From Phocaeicola sartorii JCM 17136 = DSM 21941 (GTDB lineage: Bacteria > Bacteroidota > Bacteroidia > Bacteroidales > Bacteroidaceae): a stretch of 64,000 nucleotides of DNA. Each line of letters starts with the position of its first letter. Positions within the stretch are counted from its first letter, which is position 1. This document shows, in pieces, positions 1-8,367 of the stretch. A model generated the notes under the pieces. That model made no database searches, was not told where the DNA came from, and worked only from the letters and a program-made list of their open reading frames with translations. A program made the position numbers and the translations under genes. The DNA lies in NCBI RefSeq assembly GCF_000614185.1, contig NZ_BAKM01000028.1, forward strand, positions 18,325 to 82,324. Direction: 5' to 3'.

Positions 1-1
1 G

Positions 2-325
2 TTATTTATCGGTCTGTTTTTGGTGGCTCTGGGTTTTCTGGTACGGCGTTATCCCATACTCATCTCCGGATATAACACCATGTCGGCAAAGGAAAAAGAG
101 AATGTGGATATTAAGGGGCTTTCGGCTTTCATGTGCCGATGCCTGGTAGTGATGGGGGTGGCGCTCAGTGGTAGTTATTATTTTTGCGTCTGGATGCAGT
201 GGTGGACGATAGTTGCATACGTACCGGTGTTCGTTCCGCTGATTTTTGTTGTATATGCGCTGGTGAAGGCGCAGAAGTATGATCACAATCGGAAAAATAA
301 TAATCAAAAACAAAGGGGAACATAG
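2..325 (+). CDS. DUF3784-like small membrane protein, 5' end cut off by the window
   Basis: The reading frame is open from the first bases of the window, so the start lies upstream and only the C-terminal 107 residues are visible. There is a hydrophobic segment at the very start, a polar stretch containing the motif SGYNTMSAKEKENVD, and two further hydrophobic segments before a basic, glutamine-rich tail. The G-Y-N-T-M-S-x-x-E-K motif between the first and second membrane segments is what I associate with DUF3784 (SdpI-like) proteins. The function is not known, and the family call rests on that motif and on the three-helix layout. It ends about 90 bp before the convergent L,D-transpeptidase gene. 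Confidence 0.6.
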   Translation, partial: LFIGLFLVALGFLVRRYPILISGYNTMSAKEKENVDIKGLSAFMCRCLVVMGVALSGSYYFCVWMQWWTIVAYVPVFVPLIFVVYALVKAQKYDHNRKNNNQKQRGT

Positions 326-417
326 AATGAAAACCAAGGAAAAGAAGATTCATTCTTAAGATCAGAAGAAAAGAAAATAACCAAGAAAGTGATGAAAGAA
401 CCGTTGGGGGCGGAGAA

Positions 418-1172
418 CTATAAATGAGTTGAAACGGGCTGTTCACTATCTCGGACTTCAGTCAGTAATTCCTGTGATTGCTGGTTAGGCAAAATAGAGC
501 TTTTAGCCATATACTCTTTATTATTGGCATAGATAAAGAGTACACTTCCTCCTTTTATTGTATTGATAATAGGCCTGGTCAGTGCCTGCGGCAAAGCCGG
601 ACAACCGAAACTTCGGCCCAGCCTGCCTGACCGGCAGACGGAGGGATTGGCGTATGCGGCGCCATGAACTACGATGCACGCTCGCGGGCCCGGTCATTGA
701 TTCCTTTTTCCAGCCCGTCCAATAAAAGGGAGTATCCGTTTCTACCTTGATAAGTATTTCCGGTAAGATAGAAGCCGAGGGAACTTTTGTAAGAGCCGAC
801 TTCGTTGGAGAAAGAGGTAGCATAGTTCTCACCGCTGTTTTTCCCATGCGAGACCACTGATGAGTATAGCATCTTTTTCTGTTCCATATCAAAGACAAAC
901 AAACGCTTTTCGGTGGATGGCTTGGTGAAATCAATCAATGTCAGTATCGGTTTGCTTTTCTGTTCTATCCGGTTGTATCCTGCCACAGCCTGCCGGAATG
1001 CCAGGAAGTTGACCACTCCTCCCAATTGCATGTCTTCGAATAACTGTTCACCGTCTGTTTTTTGAGATGCAGGGACAGATGTGGCAACCTTCTTTTCGGG
1101 TGTAGCCGTCCGCGTCGATACATTGCTCGCCGGAAAGAGAAAAAGGAACAGGAATAAAAAAACTTTTTGCAT
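418..1172 (-). CDS. Murein L,D-transpeptidase catalytic domain protein (YkuD_2 type), frameshifted near 676
   Basis: Secreted protein of about 251 residues once repaired. The start at 1172 gives a hydrophobic signal peptide (MQKVFLFLFLFLFPAS). The frame then carries the family block ending in LEKGINDRARERA and breaks. In the next frame the protein resumes at once with IVVHGAAYANPS, GRLGRSFGCPALP and INTIKGGSVLFIYA, which is the catalytic half with His (VHG) and Cys (GCPA). Adding one base near 676 joins the halves. The family cross-links or trims peptidoglycan stem peptides in the periplasm. It lies 45 bp downstream of a second L,D-transpeptidase on the same strand, so both are probably co-transcribed. 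I read the break as a sequence error, because the sequence is conserved on both sides of it. Confidence 0.8.
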
Positions 1173-1216
1173 ACGTATGGAAAAACTGGATAACGGGCGC
1201 AAAGTTACGCACATTT

Positions 1217-2239
1217 CTATTCCAAAACAAATATAATCGTCTCATTAACAGGTGCCCAATCGAAAATAAACTTGGCGTGAGAGGTGGCGTTTCTTACACA
1301 CATGTGCGAGCGGGGGATGGTGCCCAGCGTATAACTGTACTCTATGATTCCTGTTGCCGGCGCATTGGTGGGCACTCCGTGAATATAACCGCCATTGTTG
1401 AAACGGCTGGCGTAGGGTGCGAAACCACCGGTGGCGGCAGAACCGTCTTTCAGAAAAATCATCCTGGCCTTCTTCTCTTGCAGGACGAACATACCCAATG
1501 GAGTTTCCTGAGCGTATGGAGGACGATGTTGTCCTGTTGTAGCAGGATTCATGCTGCGTATCAGCCAGTGTCCCTCTTCTTTCCGTTCCAAGGTGGCTAT
1601 ATTCTGGTTATGGCGGTCTACAAAAACGGCTCTGTTGAACACCACGCTGTCGGGAATCAGTTTTATGTATTGGGTGGGAGCATACCATTCGCCGCCTATA
1701 AAGATAGGTTCTACTTTGGTAAACTTTCCCTGCTTACCCAGGTGGCGGGTGAGCAGTCCGTCCAGTCCGTAGCGTTCGGCGGTAAGGGTGTCGTCTGTCA
1801 GGAAGAGAGGAATTCCCTGATAGCGTTCCACTCCCAATGTGTCGGCTATCCGTTTGTATGCGTCCCTTTTGAAGTTTTTCACCAACGGTGCTTCTCCGTT
1901 CCGGTTTTTATAATTCTGTAAGATGCACCATTGTGCCGGCTTTCTCCGGATATTCTCCAGCAACGCCAGCCGTTCCTTTATTTTCTCCCATTGGAAATGG
2001 CGGGTAGTATCTTTATAAGGATAGGTGTCCTCCAACGTATGTTTATCATACAGCAGCTCCTTGTCAAGCCGGATGTCTCCGGGCTTGATCTCTTTTTCTG
2101 CCACTTCGTCTATGGCTTCCGTCACAGTATTGTGTACCTCCGCTATCACTTCCTGTATTTCACGATTTGTCTTCGGGGTACACGAGCAAATTGTACAAAA
2201 ACTGGTCAATAAATATATGAATCCTATTTTTTTCATCAT
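1217..2239 (-). CDS. L,D-transpeptidase lipoprotein (YkuD domain)
   Basis: 340 residues. The N-terminus is a lipoprotein signal with Cys20 (TICSC). The C-terminal third holds the YkuD catalytic block: TPLGMFVLQ, then the His motif YIHGVP, and the Cys motif SHMCVRN, which corresponds to the usual S/T-H-G-C-x-R/N signature. The domain would form 3-3 cross-links in peptidoglycan or anchor proteins to it. The middle region (about residues 80-200) has no domain I recognise. Two ATG codons are adjacent (2239 and 2236). A good Bacteroides -7 box lies just upstream at 2266-2273. The gene probably heads a two-gene unit with the second L,D-transpeptidase at 418-1172. Confidence 0.82.
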   Translation of the reverse strand: MMKKIGFIYLLTSFCTICSCTPKTNREIQEVIAEVHNTVTEAIDEVAEKEIKPGDIRLDKELLYDKHTLEDTYPYKDTTRHFQWEKIKERLALLENIRRKPAQWCILQNYKNRNGEAPLVKNFKRDAYKRIADTLGVERYQGIPLFLTDDTLTAERYGLDGLLTRHLGKQGKFTKVEPIFIGGEWYAPTQYIKLIPDSVVFNRAVFVDRHNQNIATLERKEEGHWLIRSMNPATTGQHRPPYAQETPLGMFVLQEKKARMIFLKDGSAATGGFAPYASRFNNGGYIHGVPTNAPATGIIEYSYTLGTIPRSHMCVRNATSHAKFIFDWAPVNETIIFVLE

Positions 2240-2265
2240 AGATACCGGTTTGTGGCTTTCTTCTA

Positions 2266-2273
2266 CAAATATA
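2266..2273 (-). promoter_or_regulatory. Promoter -7 box for the L,D-transpeptidase pair
   Basis: On the minus strand the sequence reads TATATTTG, a perfect match to the Bacteroides -7 consensus TAnnTTTG, about 26 nt upstream of the ATG at 2239. A convincing -33 element is not evident. Confidence 0.5.
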
Positions 2274-2444
2274 CTTCTTTAAAAGGAATAAACATCCATT
2301 TTTGTTTTCAAAAAGCAGTGAAAAATTCCTGTTTCTTTGAACAATCTCCCCCATTGTAAACCTTATAAAGGACCGCTGGGAATAATCGCTTATCTTGGCT
2401 TGAGGTTTTTACAGAAAAAAAGAATTAACTTAAAAACAAGTGTA

Positions 2445-3383
2445 ATGATGGAATCAACTAGAGTAAGAAGTAAAAGATTATCCTTCTCAGGTAAGAAGAC
2501 TTTGTCTTCCTTTATGCAAGTGAATATTGCCAGTATGAAACAGTCTGGGAAATTGCGTACAAGCGAGACGTACCGCTCGGCGCTGAACAGTTTCATGAAA
2601 TTCATGGATGGCAAAGATATACTGTTGAGCAGTATGGACTCCGAGCTGATGATGGGGTATGAGACTTATTTAAAAGCACAGGGGGCAAGCATGAATACGG
2701 TTTCTTTTTATATGCGTATTTTACGTGCAACGTACAATCGTGCGGTGGATAAAGGAGTGATTAGACAACGTTTTCCTTTTAAACGTGTCTATACGGGAGT
2801 GGAGAAAACAGTGAAACGGGCTGTTTCCTTCAAGGTGATCAAGCAAGTGAAGGATATGGATTTAAGCCATTCTCCCTCCATGGATTTTGCACGTGATATG
2901 TTTATGTTCAGCTTCTACACCCGGGGGATGTCATTTGTGGATATGGCTTTTCTTAAAAAAACGGATTTAAGCAATGGCATGCTGACTTATAGAAGAAAGA
3001 AGACAGGTCAGTTACTTTCCATCCGGTGGGAAAAGTGTATGCAGGATATTGTCGATAAATATCCCGGAAACTTCTCGGTTTACCTTCTCCCCATTATAAC
3101 CCATATCAAGAAAGATGAAAGATTACAGTATAAGAATTCCATCTGTTTGGTAAACAGGAGATTAAAAGAAATAGGGAGGACGTTGGGGCTTGTCCATCCT
3201 CTGACCATGTATGTGGCGCGCCATTCATGGGCCAGTGTTGCCAGAGGCAAGCACATTCCTCTTTCAGTGATTAGTGAGGGGATGGGGCATGATTCTGAAA
3301 AGACGACATTGATTTATTTGGCGGCATTGGATACGACCGTTATTGATAAGGCTAATATGGTGGTATTGAGAGAGTTTTTGTGA
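2445..3383 (+). CDS. Tyrosine site-specific recombinase (candidate DNA invertase)
   Basis: About 312 residues from the ATG at 2445. The open frame runs further upstream, but only from a TTG and without family sequence. The N-terminal half (about 10-110) is a SAM-like core-binding domain (KLRTSETYRSALNSFMKF). The catalytic half has the first arginine in SFYTRGMSFVDMA, a lysine in RRKKTGQ, the box ARHSWAS with the second arginine, and GMGHDSEKTTLIYLA with the histidine and the nucleophile tyrosine. The position before VARH is Tyr rather than the classical His, a change I associate with Bacteroides recombinases. About 290 bp downstream is a pair of 17-bp inverted repeats bounding an AT-rich segment, so I infer it inverts that promoter segment. 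A phage or transposon integrase is the alternative, but no other mobile genes are present. Confidence 0.85.
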   Translation: MMESTRVRSKRLSFSGKKTLSSFMQVNIASMKQSGKLRTSETYRSALNSFMKFMDGKDILLSSMDSELMMGYETYLKAQGASMNTVSFYMRILRATYNRAVDKGVIRQRFPFKRVYTGVEKTVKRAVSFKVIKQVKDMDLSHSPSMDFARDMFMFSFYTRGMSFVDMAFLKKTDLSNGMLTYRRKKTGQLLSIRWEKCMQDIVDKYPGNFSVYLLPIITHIKKDERLQYKNSICLVNRRLKEIGRTLGLVHPLTMYVARHSWASVARGKHIPLSVISEGMGHDSEKTTLIYLAALDTTVIDKANMVVLREFL

Positions 3384-3674
3384 TAACAGGATAAAGAATA
3401 GCTTCTTGGCAAAAAGAGGATGTCTTGTCACAGGATGTCCTTCATTTCACGGAAGCCAGCATAAGCCTGTATGTACGTATGTATGGACCTGCGCATACGT
3501 ACGTATATCCTCCTGCTTATGTAGGTGTATGAGCATGTGTTTTCACACGCGGAATAAAACGCTGACTTAATAAAAGGAAAGGTAAGATTTACTTGGATTT
3601 TATTCTTTAAATTAGGAGGTAATCCTCTTATAGCAAGATGATTAGACAAGAAATGCAAAGTTGAAATATTGTAT
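3384..3674. other. Intergenic region after the recombinase, with a hairpin
   Basis: About 290 bp without a convincing gene. A 9-bp inverted repeat (GTACGTATG at 3473-3481, CATACGTAC at 3494-3502) is embedded in a run of alternating TACGTA-like sequence. There is no T tract, so it is not a standard terminator. A short direct repeat, AGGATGTC, occurs at about 3417 and 3432. A 76-codon minus-strand frame here looks non-coding. Confidence 0.4.
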
Positions 3675-3879
3675 ATCTCTTATTAAGAGATCTATATTTT
3701 GTCGCAAATTTAAGCAAAGTTTTGAGAATTAGAACAATTTAGCAAGGAAATTTAATAATTGATTCAAAAAAAAACGTTTTCTGAATACATGATTTACTCT
3801 TCCAAAACCTTCTTATTTAAATGTAGTACACTGATTTATAAGGAATTATATCTTTTCGGTATATCTCTTAATAAGAGAT
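3675..3879. repeat. Candidate invertible promoter segment bounded by 17-bp inverted repeats
   Basis: The left repeat (3675-3691) reads ATCTCTTATTAAGAGAT and the right one (3863-3879) reads ATCTCTTAATAAGAGAT. They are exact reverse complements of each other. Each is itself almost palindromic, with an asymmetric ATT/AAT centre, as expected for a tyrosine-recombinase crossover site. The 171 bp between them are very AT-rich, contain no gene and hold promoter-like elements. A recombinase gene lies upstream, and a regulator plus a surface lipoprotein lie directly downstream. Recombination between the repeats would flip the segment. Confidence 0.7.
3705..3737 (-). promoter_or_regulatory. Promoter-like element inside the candidate invertible segment, facing left
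   Basis: On the minus strand a perfect -7 box (TAAATTTG, 3705-3712) is preceded 22 nt upstream by a TTG -33 element (3735-3737). As read it points away from the regulator and lipoprotein genes, which suggests an OFF orientation. Inversion would place it just before the right repeat, facing the gene at 3960 with a leader of about 100 nt. A weaker plus-strand box (TATATTTTG, 3693-3701, with TTG at 3669-3671) faces right, so the present state cannot be settled from sequence alone. Confidence 0.45.
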
Positions 3880-3959
3880 CTATCGTATAACTACTAACAT
3901 GCTATATAATAATGTATAGATGTGAAAATGGTGGAGCGAAGATTAAAAGTAAATAAAAT

Positions 3960-4454
3960 ATGGACTATCTATTCTTGAGACGACACAGACGTACTGCTAC
4001 TTCAATGAGGCAGAAAAGCCTGCTTTTTAAGGCTGCCGAACGTCAGTGGGAGCTACAGTTCGCCGACAAGGGGACTGAAGGGAGAAAGGTGGATTGTACC
4101 CTATATAAATGTATATTGTATAACCTTGAAATAAAGCAAGTCTTTTTGGATCCGGAGCTTTCTTTGAAAAAATTTAGCGCAATGATTGACACCAACCAGA
4201 CTTATCTGTCGAATGTGGTAAACAAGTATTTCAATTGCAATTTGAAGGAGTTGTTGAATACTTACCGCGTGGAATATGCCAAAGAGTTGCTCCATGCCGG
4301 AAAATGTTCATTAGATGAACTCCCGCAGCGATGTGGCTTTGCCTCCAGAAGTGCTTTCTATGCCGCTTTTAGTAAAATAGTCGGAATGTCTCCTTTGCGC
4401 TTTCAGGCTCGTGAACAGAATGCTTTACTTTCAGAATCAATGATTTATGTATAA
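3960..4454 (+). CDS. Short AraC-type HTH regulator
   Basis: 164 residues. The C-terminal 100 residues form an AraC-type double helix-turn-helix: LSLKKFSAMIDTNQTYLSNV as the first HTH, then KELLNTYRVEYAKELL and LDELPQRCGFASRSAFYAAF as the second, ending in GMSPLRFQ. The N-terminal about 55 residues are too short for a sugar- or peptide-sensing domain. Its motif FKAAERQW...GRKVD...ILYNLEIKQVFLD is conserved in the partial paralogue at the right edge of the window (63777). The gene sits between the candidate invertible segment and the large lipoprotein gene, 45 bp before the latter, so I infer it is expressed with, and perhaps activates, the lipoprotein gene. What it senses, if anything, is unknown. 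Confidence 0.8.
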   Translation: MDYLFLRRHRRTATSMRQKSLLFKAAERQWELQFADKGTEGRKVDCTLYKCILYNLEIKQVFLDPELSLKKFSAMIDTNQTYLSNVVNKYFNCNLKELLNTYRVEYAKELLHAGKCSLDELPQRCGFASRSAFYAAFSKIVGMSPLRFQAREQNALLSESMIYV

Positions 4455-4498
4455 TCAATTTTAGTTTTTTAAATTTATAAATTTAAAGTTTTTCTATT

Positions 4499-7425
4499 AT
4501 GAACAAAAAGTTTTTAAGTGCAATCCTGTTTGGTGCCTTGATGGTTACCTCGACAGGAACATTTGTATCTTGTAAGGACTATGATGATGACATCGACAGC
4601 TTGAACGAAAAGTTAGACAAGCTGGCTAAAGATTTGTCAGACTTACAGACTCAAGCTGGAACTTATGTGACAGCTGTTAAGTATGATGCCGCAACTGGTA
4701 AGTTGACTGTTACTGGTGGTAACGGTGAAACTTTCCAACTCCCGATGCCTGCTGAACTTCCTACTTATACATTGAAGGTTCAAGATGGCAAAGTACAGTT
4801 GTGGAACGGTAATACTCTTGTTTCTGAAGCAAGCTTGCCTGCTGCAGCAACTTCATTCGATCCTGCTCTGCTGAAGTGGAAGGATGGTTATTTGTATTAC
4901 GGAGATGAGAAAATAGCAGGTGTAGAAAAACCGCAGAGCGTTGGTTCTATTTCAGAAGTGAAAGATGAATCTGGTGAAGTCATTGCTTATGTCATTGAAT
5001 TAGATGGCAAATCCGCTAGATTCTCTTTGGTCGCTGATTTGAAAGCTTTGGTATTTGAACCGGAATTGTATTATGAAGGTATTGAAGCTATTGCGGTTAA
5101 ATCATTCGTTTATAATGCTTTGACTGCTAAAGAAGTTAGTGCAGATGCTGATAATAAGGATGATGCTCCTACAGCAGCAACTACAACAACTGAGGTTACT
5201 CCTGAATTATCTGCTACATATCACATGAATCCATCTACAGCCGATGTTCGTAATCTGACTAAAGAAGATTTGACTTTCTTGGCTTACGATAAAGAATATG
5301 CTCGTGCTGCTGACGGAGTAGTAGTTCCTGAGATATCTAAGATTGAACCTAAAGATGGCAAGTTGACTGTTTGGGCTAAATTAACAGAAGGAACTATTAA
5401 AGATATTGCAGCCGATAAAAAAGTAACAGTCTTGGCTTTACAGGCTGATTATTTGAACGGCGATAACAAACGTTCGGTTATTACTTCTGATTACGCTGCG
5501 GTTAAGGCTATTAAGATTACAGATTTAGTGCTGAGTAATGCTAAAGTTGCTGGTGAAAGTCATTTGGTTACTACAGCTGCCGCTGCTATTGATAAGGATC
5601 ATGCTCCTGAAGTAAAAGTTGCTTGGAATGAAACTGTCGATTTGGCCGAATATGTTCAAACTCATTATGGTAAAGCCGGTGATACTCATAAAGTATGGGA
5701 TGAAAATGCAGCATCTGGCACAGTAGAAAAAGCCGGATTCAGTTATTCTTATGATTGGTAGGTTATATTGATGGTAATAATAAGACTTCTCAAAGTGCAC
5801 ATGCCGCATTGAATGGCTCTGTTTTGAGACCTCAGTTGCCGACAGATGGTAAAGCTGCTGAATGGGGAGCTACAGAACAAAATCAAGCTACTGTAGGGCG
5901 TATGCCGTTGGTTCGTGTATTCTTGAATGATAATAACTCTAAGAAGAAAGTAGCTGTAGGTTACTTGAAGGTGGAAATTACAGGTGCTCCTGCTGAAGAC
6001 CGTATCACTGCGACAACAGAATATACATTCAATGAAGAATTTACATTGAGCTGTAGAACTGAGGATTGGGTTCAGAATGTAACTTGGTTCCAGATTGAAG
6101 AACAAATTCTTGCTCAGTTGAATATCTCTAAAGAAGATTTCGAAAGAAGCTATATCTATGACGGACCGATGATTCAATATAGTGAAGCAACTTTGGCTGC
6201 TATGCCTTTGACTAAGTTGTCTACTAAAGTTGAACAAACTAAAACAGATATCAACGGTACAATGACCGAAGTATTGAAATGGACTATTCCTGCAAACTAT
6301 GCTTATGAATATTTCAGTGCAAATGCTTCCATGAAGGCTATCGTTCGTTATACGAAAGAAAACAAGGACGCTAACAATGCGGTTATTTCTAACGATTATG
6401 TATATGTAACATTGACTTGGACGCCTAATCCTCGTAATGTGAACCCGACAGGTGTACTTGCTGATGCAAACAAGATTCAGAAATATTGGTTTGCTGCCAA
6501 CTCTAATGAGGCAGGTTCTGGTTATAACGAAATTCACGTGAATGCTGAAGTTCCGGCTGAATCAGGCCATGATATTATGAATTTCAACAAGGTGATTTTG
6601 GAAACATTCAATAATGATAAGGTGGTTATTTCAGAGATAAACGCTGTATACAAGGACTTTGCTGATGCCAAACTGACTAAGAATTTCCGCTTTGTAGATC
6701 CGAAGGGTGCTGAAATGACAGGTGTATCTGGAGAGGTTTATACATTGACTGTTAATACAGACCGTACTCAGTTGATCGCTATTTCTAGAGCAAAAGCTAA
6801 CTTTGTAATCGCTACTATTACTGCCAATGCTGATGGTAAGGAAGTTATTGCATTGGAAGAAAACGATGCTGCTAAAGACTTGCTGAATGTTGCCGGTCGT
6901 GACGAATTGGCTAAGAACCTGACTGCAAGAGTGGTTGTTGAAACTGTAAACGGATGCGATAAGTCATTGCATGCTGTAGAAAACGATCAGTTTGATGTGA
7001 AGTTCTTGCGTCCTATTACAGTAAAAGCTGCTGATATGGATAGCTTTAAAGATGGTGTAGATGTAGGCGCTGAAGGTTCTGAAATTGCTGTGAAGTTGGC
7101 ATTTACAGACTGGAGAAATTATGAATTTAAGACTACTCCTATCAACTACTATACATACTATGATGTAAAATCAATTTCAATTGATACAGACAAAGCTCAG
7201 ACCACCGTTAATGGTCAATATGAGGCAATGCCTACTGGTATGAAGGTTGAATATTCAGGAACAACTACAGAAGAAATTGCTAAGGGTAACTTTGGTACAT
7301 TGACTTACATCAATAACAAGGCAGAAGTAGGTGAGTTCGATATCAAACTTCCTGTAATAGTAGAATATGCTTGGGGTACAGTAGAATTCGACATTGTATG
7401 CCACGTAGCTAAGACCGTAAAATAA
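4499..7425 (+). CDS. Large surface lipoprotein (S-layer-like / PL29 N-terminal-domain type), frameshifted near 5755
   Basis: About 975 residues once one T is restored at 5755-5756, where a TTT is read as TT. The signal peptide ends in the lipobox TFVSC (Cys25). It is followed by KDYDDDID, an acidic stretch like the Bacteroidetes lipoprotein export signal, which predicts cell-surface exposure. Residues about 30-52 are heptad-like (DSLNEKLDKLAKDLSDLQ), giving a short coiled coil. The rest is beta-rich and repetitive, with no catalytic motif I recognise, and codon use is T-rich and uniform. This N-terminus is common to Bacteroides proteins annotated as PL29-lyase N-terminal domain, including, as I recall, the phase-variable S-layer protein of B. 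thetaiotaomicron (BT1927 type). Its position behind an invertible segment fits that role. A strong terminator follows. Lyase activity is not supported. Confidence 0.75.
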
Positions 7426-7463
7426 ACTGAGTGAGTAACTCTATTTATAATAAACTTGAAGAA

Positions 7464-7492
7464 AAAGAGTGCTTTCGGGCACTCTTTTTTTC
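7464..7492 (+). terminator. Rho-independent terminator after the lipoprotein gene
   Basis: A perfect 9-bp stem (AAAGAGTGC / GCACTCTTT) with a 6-nt loop is followed by a T run. It lies about 40 nt after the stop codon at 7425. Confidence 0.85.
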
Positions 7493-7513
7493 TATTTATA
7501 ATATTGAGAATGT

Positions 7514-8035
7514 ATGAGAAAAATTAATTTGTTGATAGCCGGACTGATTTCAGTATTCATTGTTTCGTGCAATCAATCTGGTAAAAAACCGGAAACCGAT
7601 TCCCGGACAACCGTAAAACATCTCATGGTTTTGAGTCAGAAAGATACGGTACAGGTGCTAGACCTCACTAATCAGTTTATGACCGCTGTAAAGGAACAAC
7701 GATATGCTGATGCAGCCATGATGTTACACGAAATGAAAGCGGATGATCCTTTTGCTCAGCCGGAATTATTGGATAACGAACAATTAAAAAGCGTATTACA
7801 AAGGCTGAAAGCCTTTCCGGTATATGATTATACTATAAGCAATTGTATTTTTAAGGAAGCGTTTGATAATGAAGTGCGTTGTAAGGTTGTTCTATTCCCA
7901 AAAACAGACAAGGAGGATAGACGGCCCAATACTACAACTTGGTATTTTAAACCGGTCCGCTATTTGGGAGAATGGAAGCTTTGTTTCCGGAATAGTGCAC
8001 AGGGAGACCGCACATTTCACTCTTCCGTGCAATAA
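7514..8035 (+). CDS. Hypothetical lipoprotein
   Basis: 173 residues with a lipoprotein signal (LISVFIVSC, Cys19) and a soluble alpha/beta remainder. Visible features are an amphipathic region (DLTNQFMTAVKEQRYADAAM), reminiscent of the scaffold of NTF2- or DUF4878-like proteins, and a C-terminal strand pattern ending TWYFKPVRYLGEWKLCF. I do not recognise a named family. The gene starts 20 bp after the terminator of the lipoprotein gene and has no consensus promoter that I can see. About 330 bp follow before the TonB receptor, so it may be monocistronic. Confidence 0.65.
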   Translation: MRKINLLIAGLISVFIVSCNQSGKKPETDSRTTVKHLMVLSQKDTVQVLDLTNQFMTAVKEQRYADAAMMLHEMKADDPFAQPELLDNEQLKSVLQRLKAFPVYDYTISNCIFKEAFDNEVRCKVVLFPKTDKEDRRPNTTTWYFKPVRYLGEWKLCFRNSAQGDRTFHSSVQ

Positions 8036-8283
8036 TATTGAAGAGTTATCAGCTAAAAACAGCCAGTAAATATCGTTGGCAGCGGAATGCTTCATCATCT
8101 TTGTTGCTAAGGGAATTCTTGCTGTTATTTCACTCTTTTCTTGCAATGGATTACTACGTCCTGTTACGGCAGGGCGTAGAGCCAGACCGAAGAAATACTT
8201 TAATCTGCTGTTTTGTAATCCTTTCCATATTTTGCGCATTCATCTTACACCGGCACCTTGTAGCAGGAATGAAATCCTTTTGT

Positions 8284-8321
8284 CACGAAACCTTTAATAA
8301 AGTGTAACTCTCACGAAACCT
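8284..8321 (+). promoter_or_regulatory. Direct repeat CACGAAACCT upstream of the receptor promoter
   Basis: The 10-mer CACGAAACCT occurs exactly at 8284-8293 and 8312-8321, 28 bp apart, just upstream of the -7 box at 8330. This is where an activator would bind. The remainder of 8036-8283 shows no convincing gene: two overlapping short frames start with TTG and lack family features. Confidence 0.4.
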
Positions 8322-8329
8322 GGCTCATC

Positions 8330-8337
8330 TACCTTTG
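8330..8337 (+). promoter_or_regulatory. Promoter -7 box for the TonB receptor/phosphatase unit
   Basis: TACCTTTG is a perfect TAnnTTTG match, 30 nt before the ATG at 8368. No TTG is present at the usual -33 distance, which would fit activator dependence. Confidence 0.55.
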
Positions 8338-8367
8338 CATCAGATTAAAAAATACTAAAAGACTGAT

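Noticed and set aside
1277..1921. 214-codon plus-strand open frame
   Set aside because: It lies antisense within the well-supported L,D-transpeptidase gene at 1217-2239 and has no family-like sequence.
2445..3383. Integrase of a conjugative element or prophage
   Set aside because: No transfer, mobilisation or phage genes or attachment-site duplications are seen nearby, whereas an inverted-repeat segment is close by.
3428..3658. 76-codon minus-strand frame between recombinase and invertible segment
   Set aside because: The composition follows the TACGTA-rich repeats, there is no start context, and no domain or signal pattern is present.
5741..5765. Programmed frameshifting in the surface lipoprotein gene
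   Set aside because: No slippery heptamer or downstream pseudoknot is evident. The same one-base defect appears in many unrelated genes, so a shared sequencing cause is simpler.
7514..8035. Assignment of the lipoprotein to a named enzyme or binding family
   Set aside because: Only a lipobox and a general alpha/beta pattern are visible, so a functional name would be a guess.
8038..8307. Short overlapping plus-strand frames upstream of the TonB receptor
   Set aside because: They start at TTG, two frames compete, and the receptor's repeats and promoter overlap or adjoin their ends.
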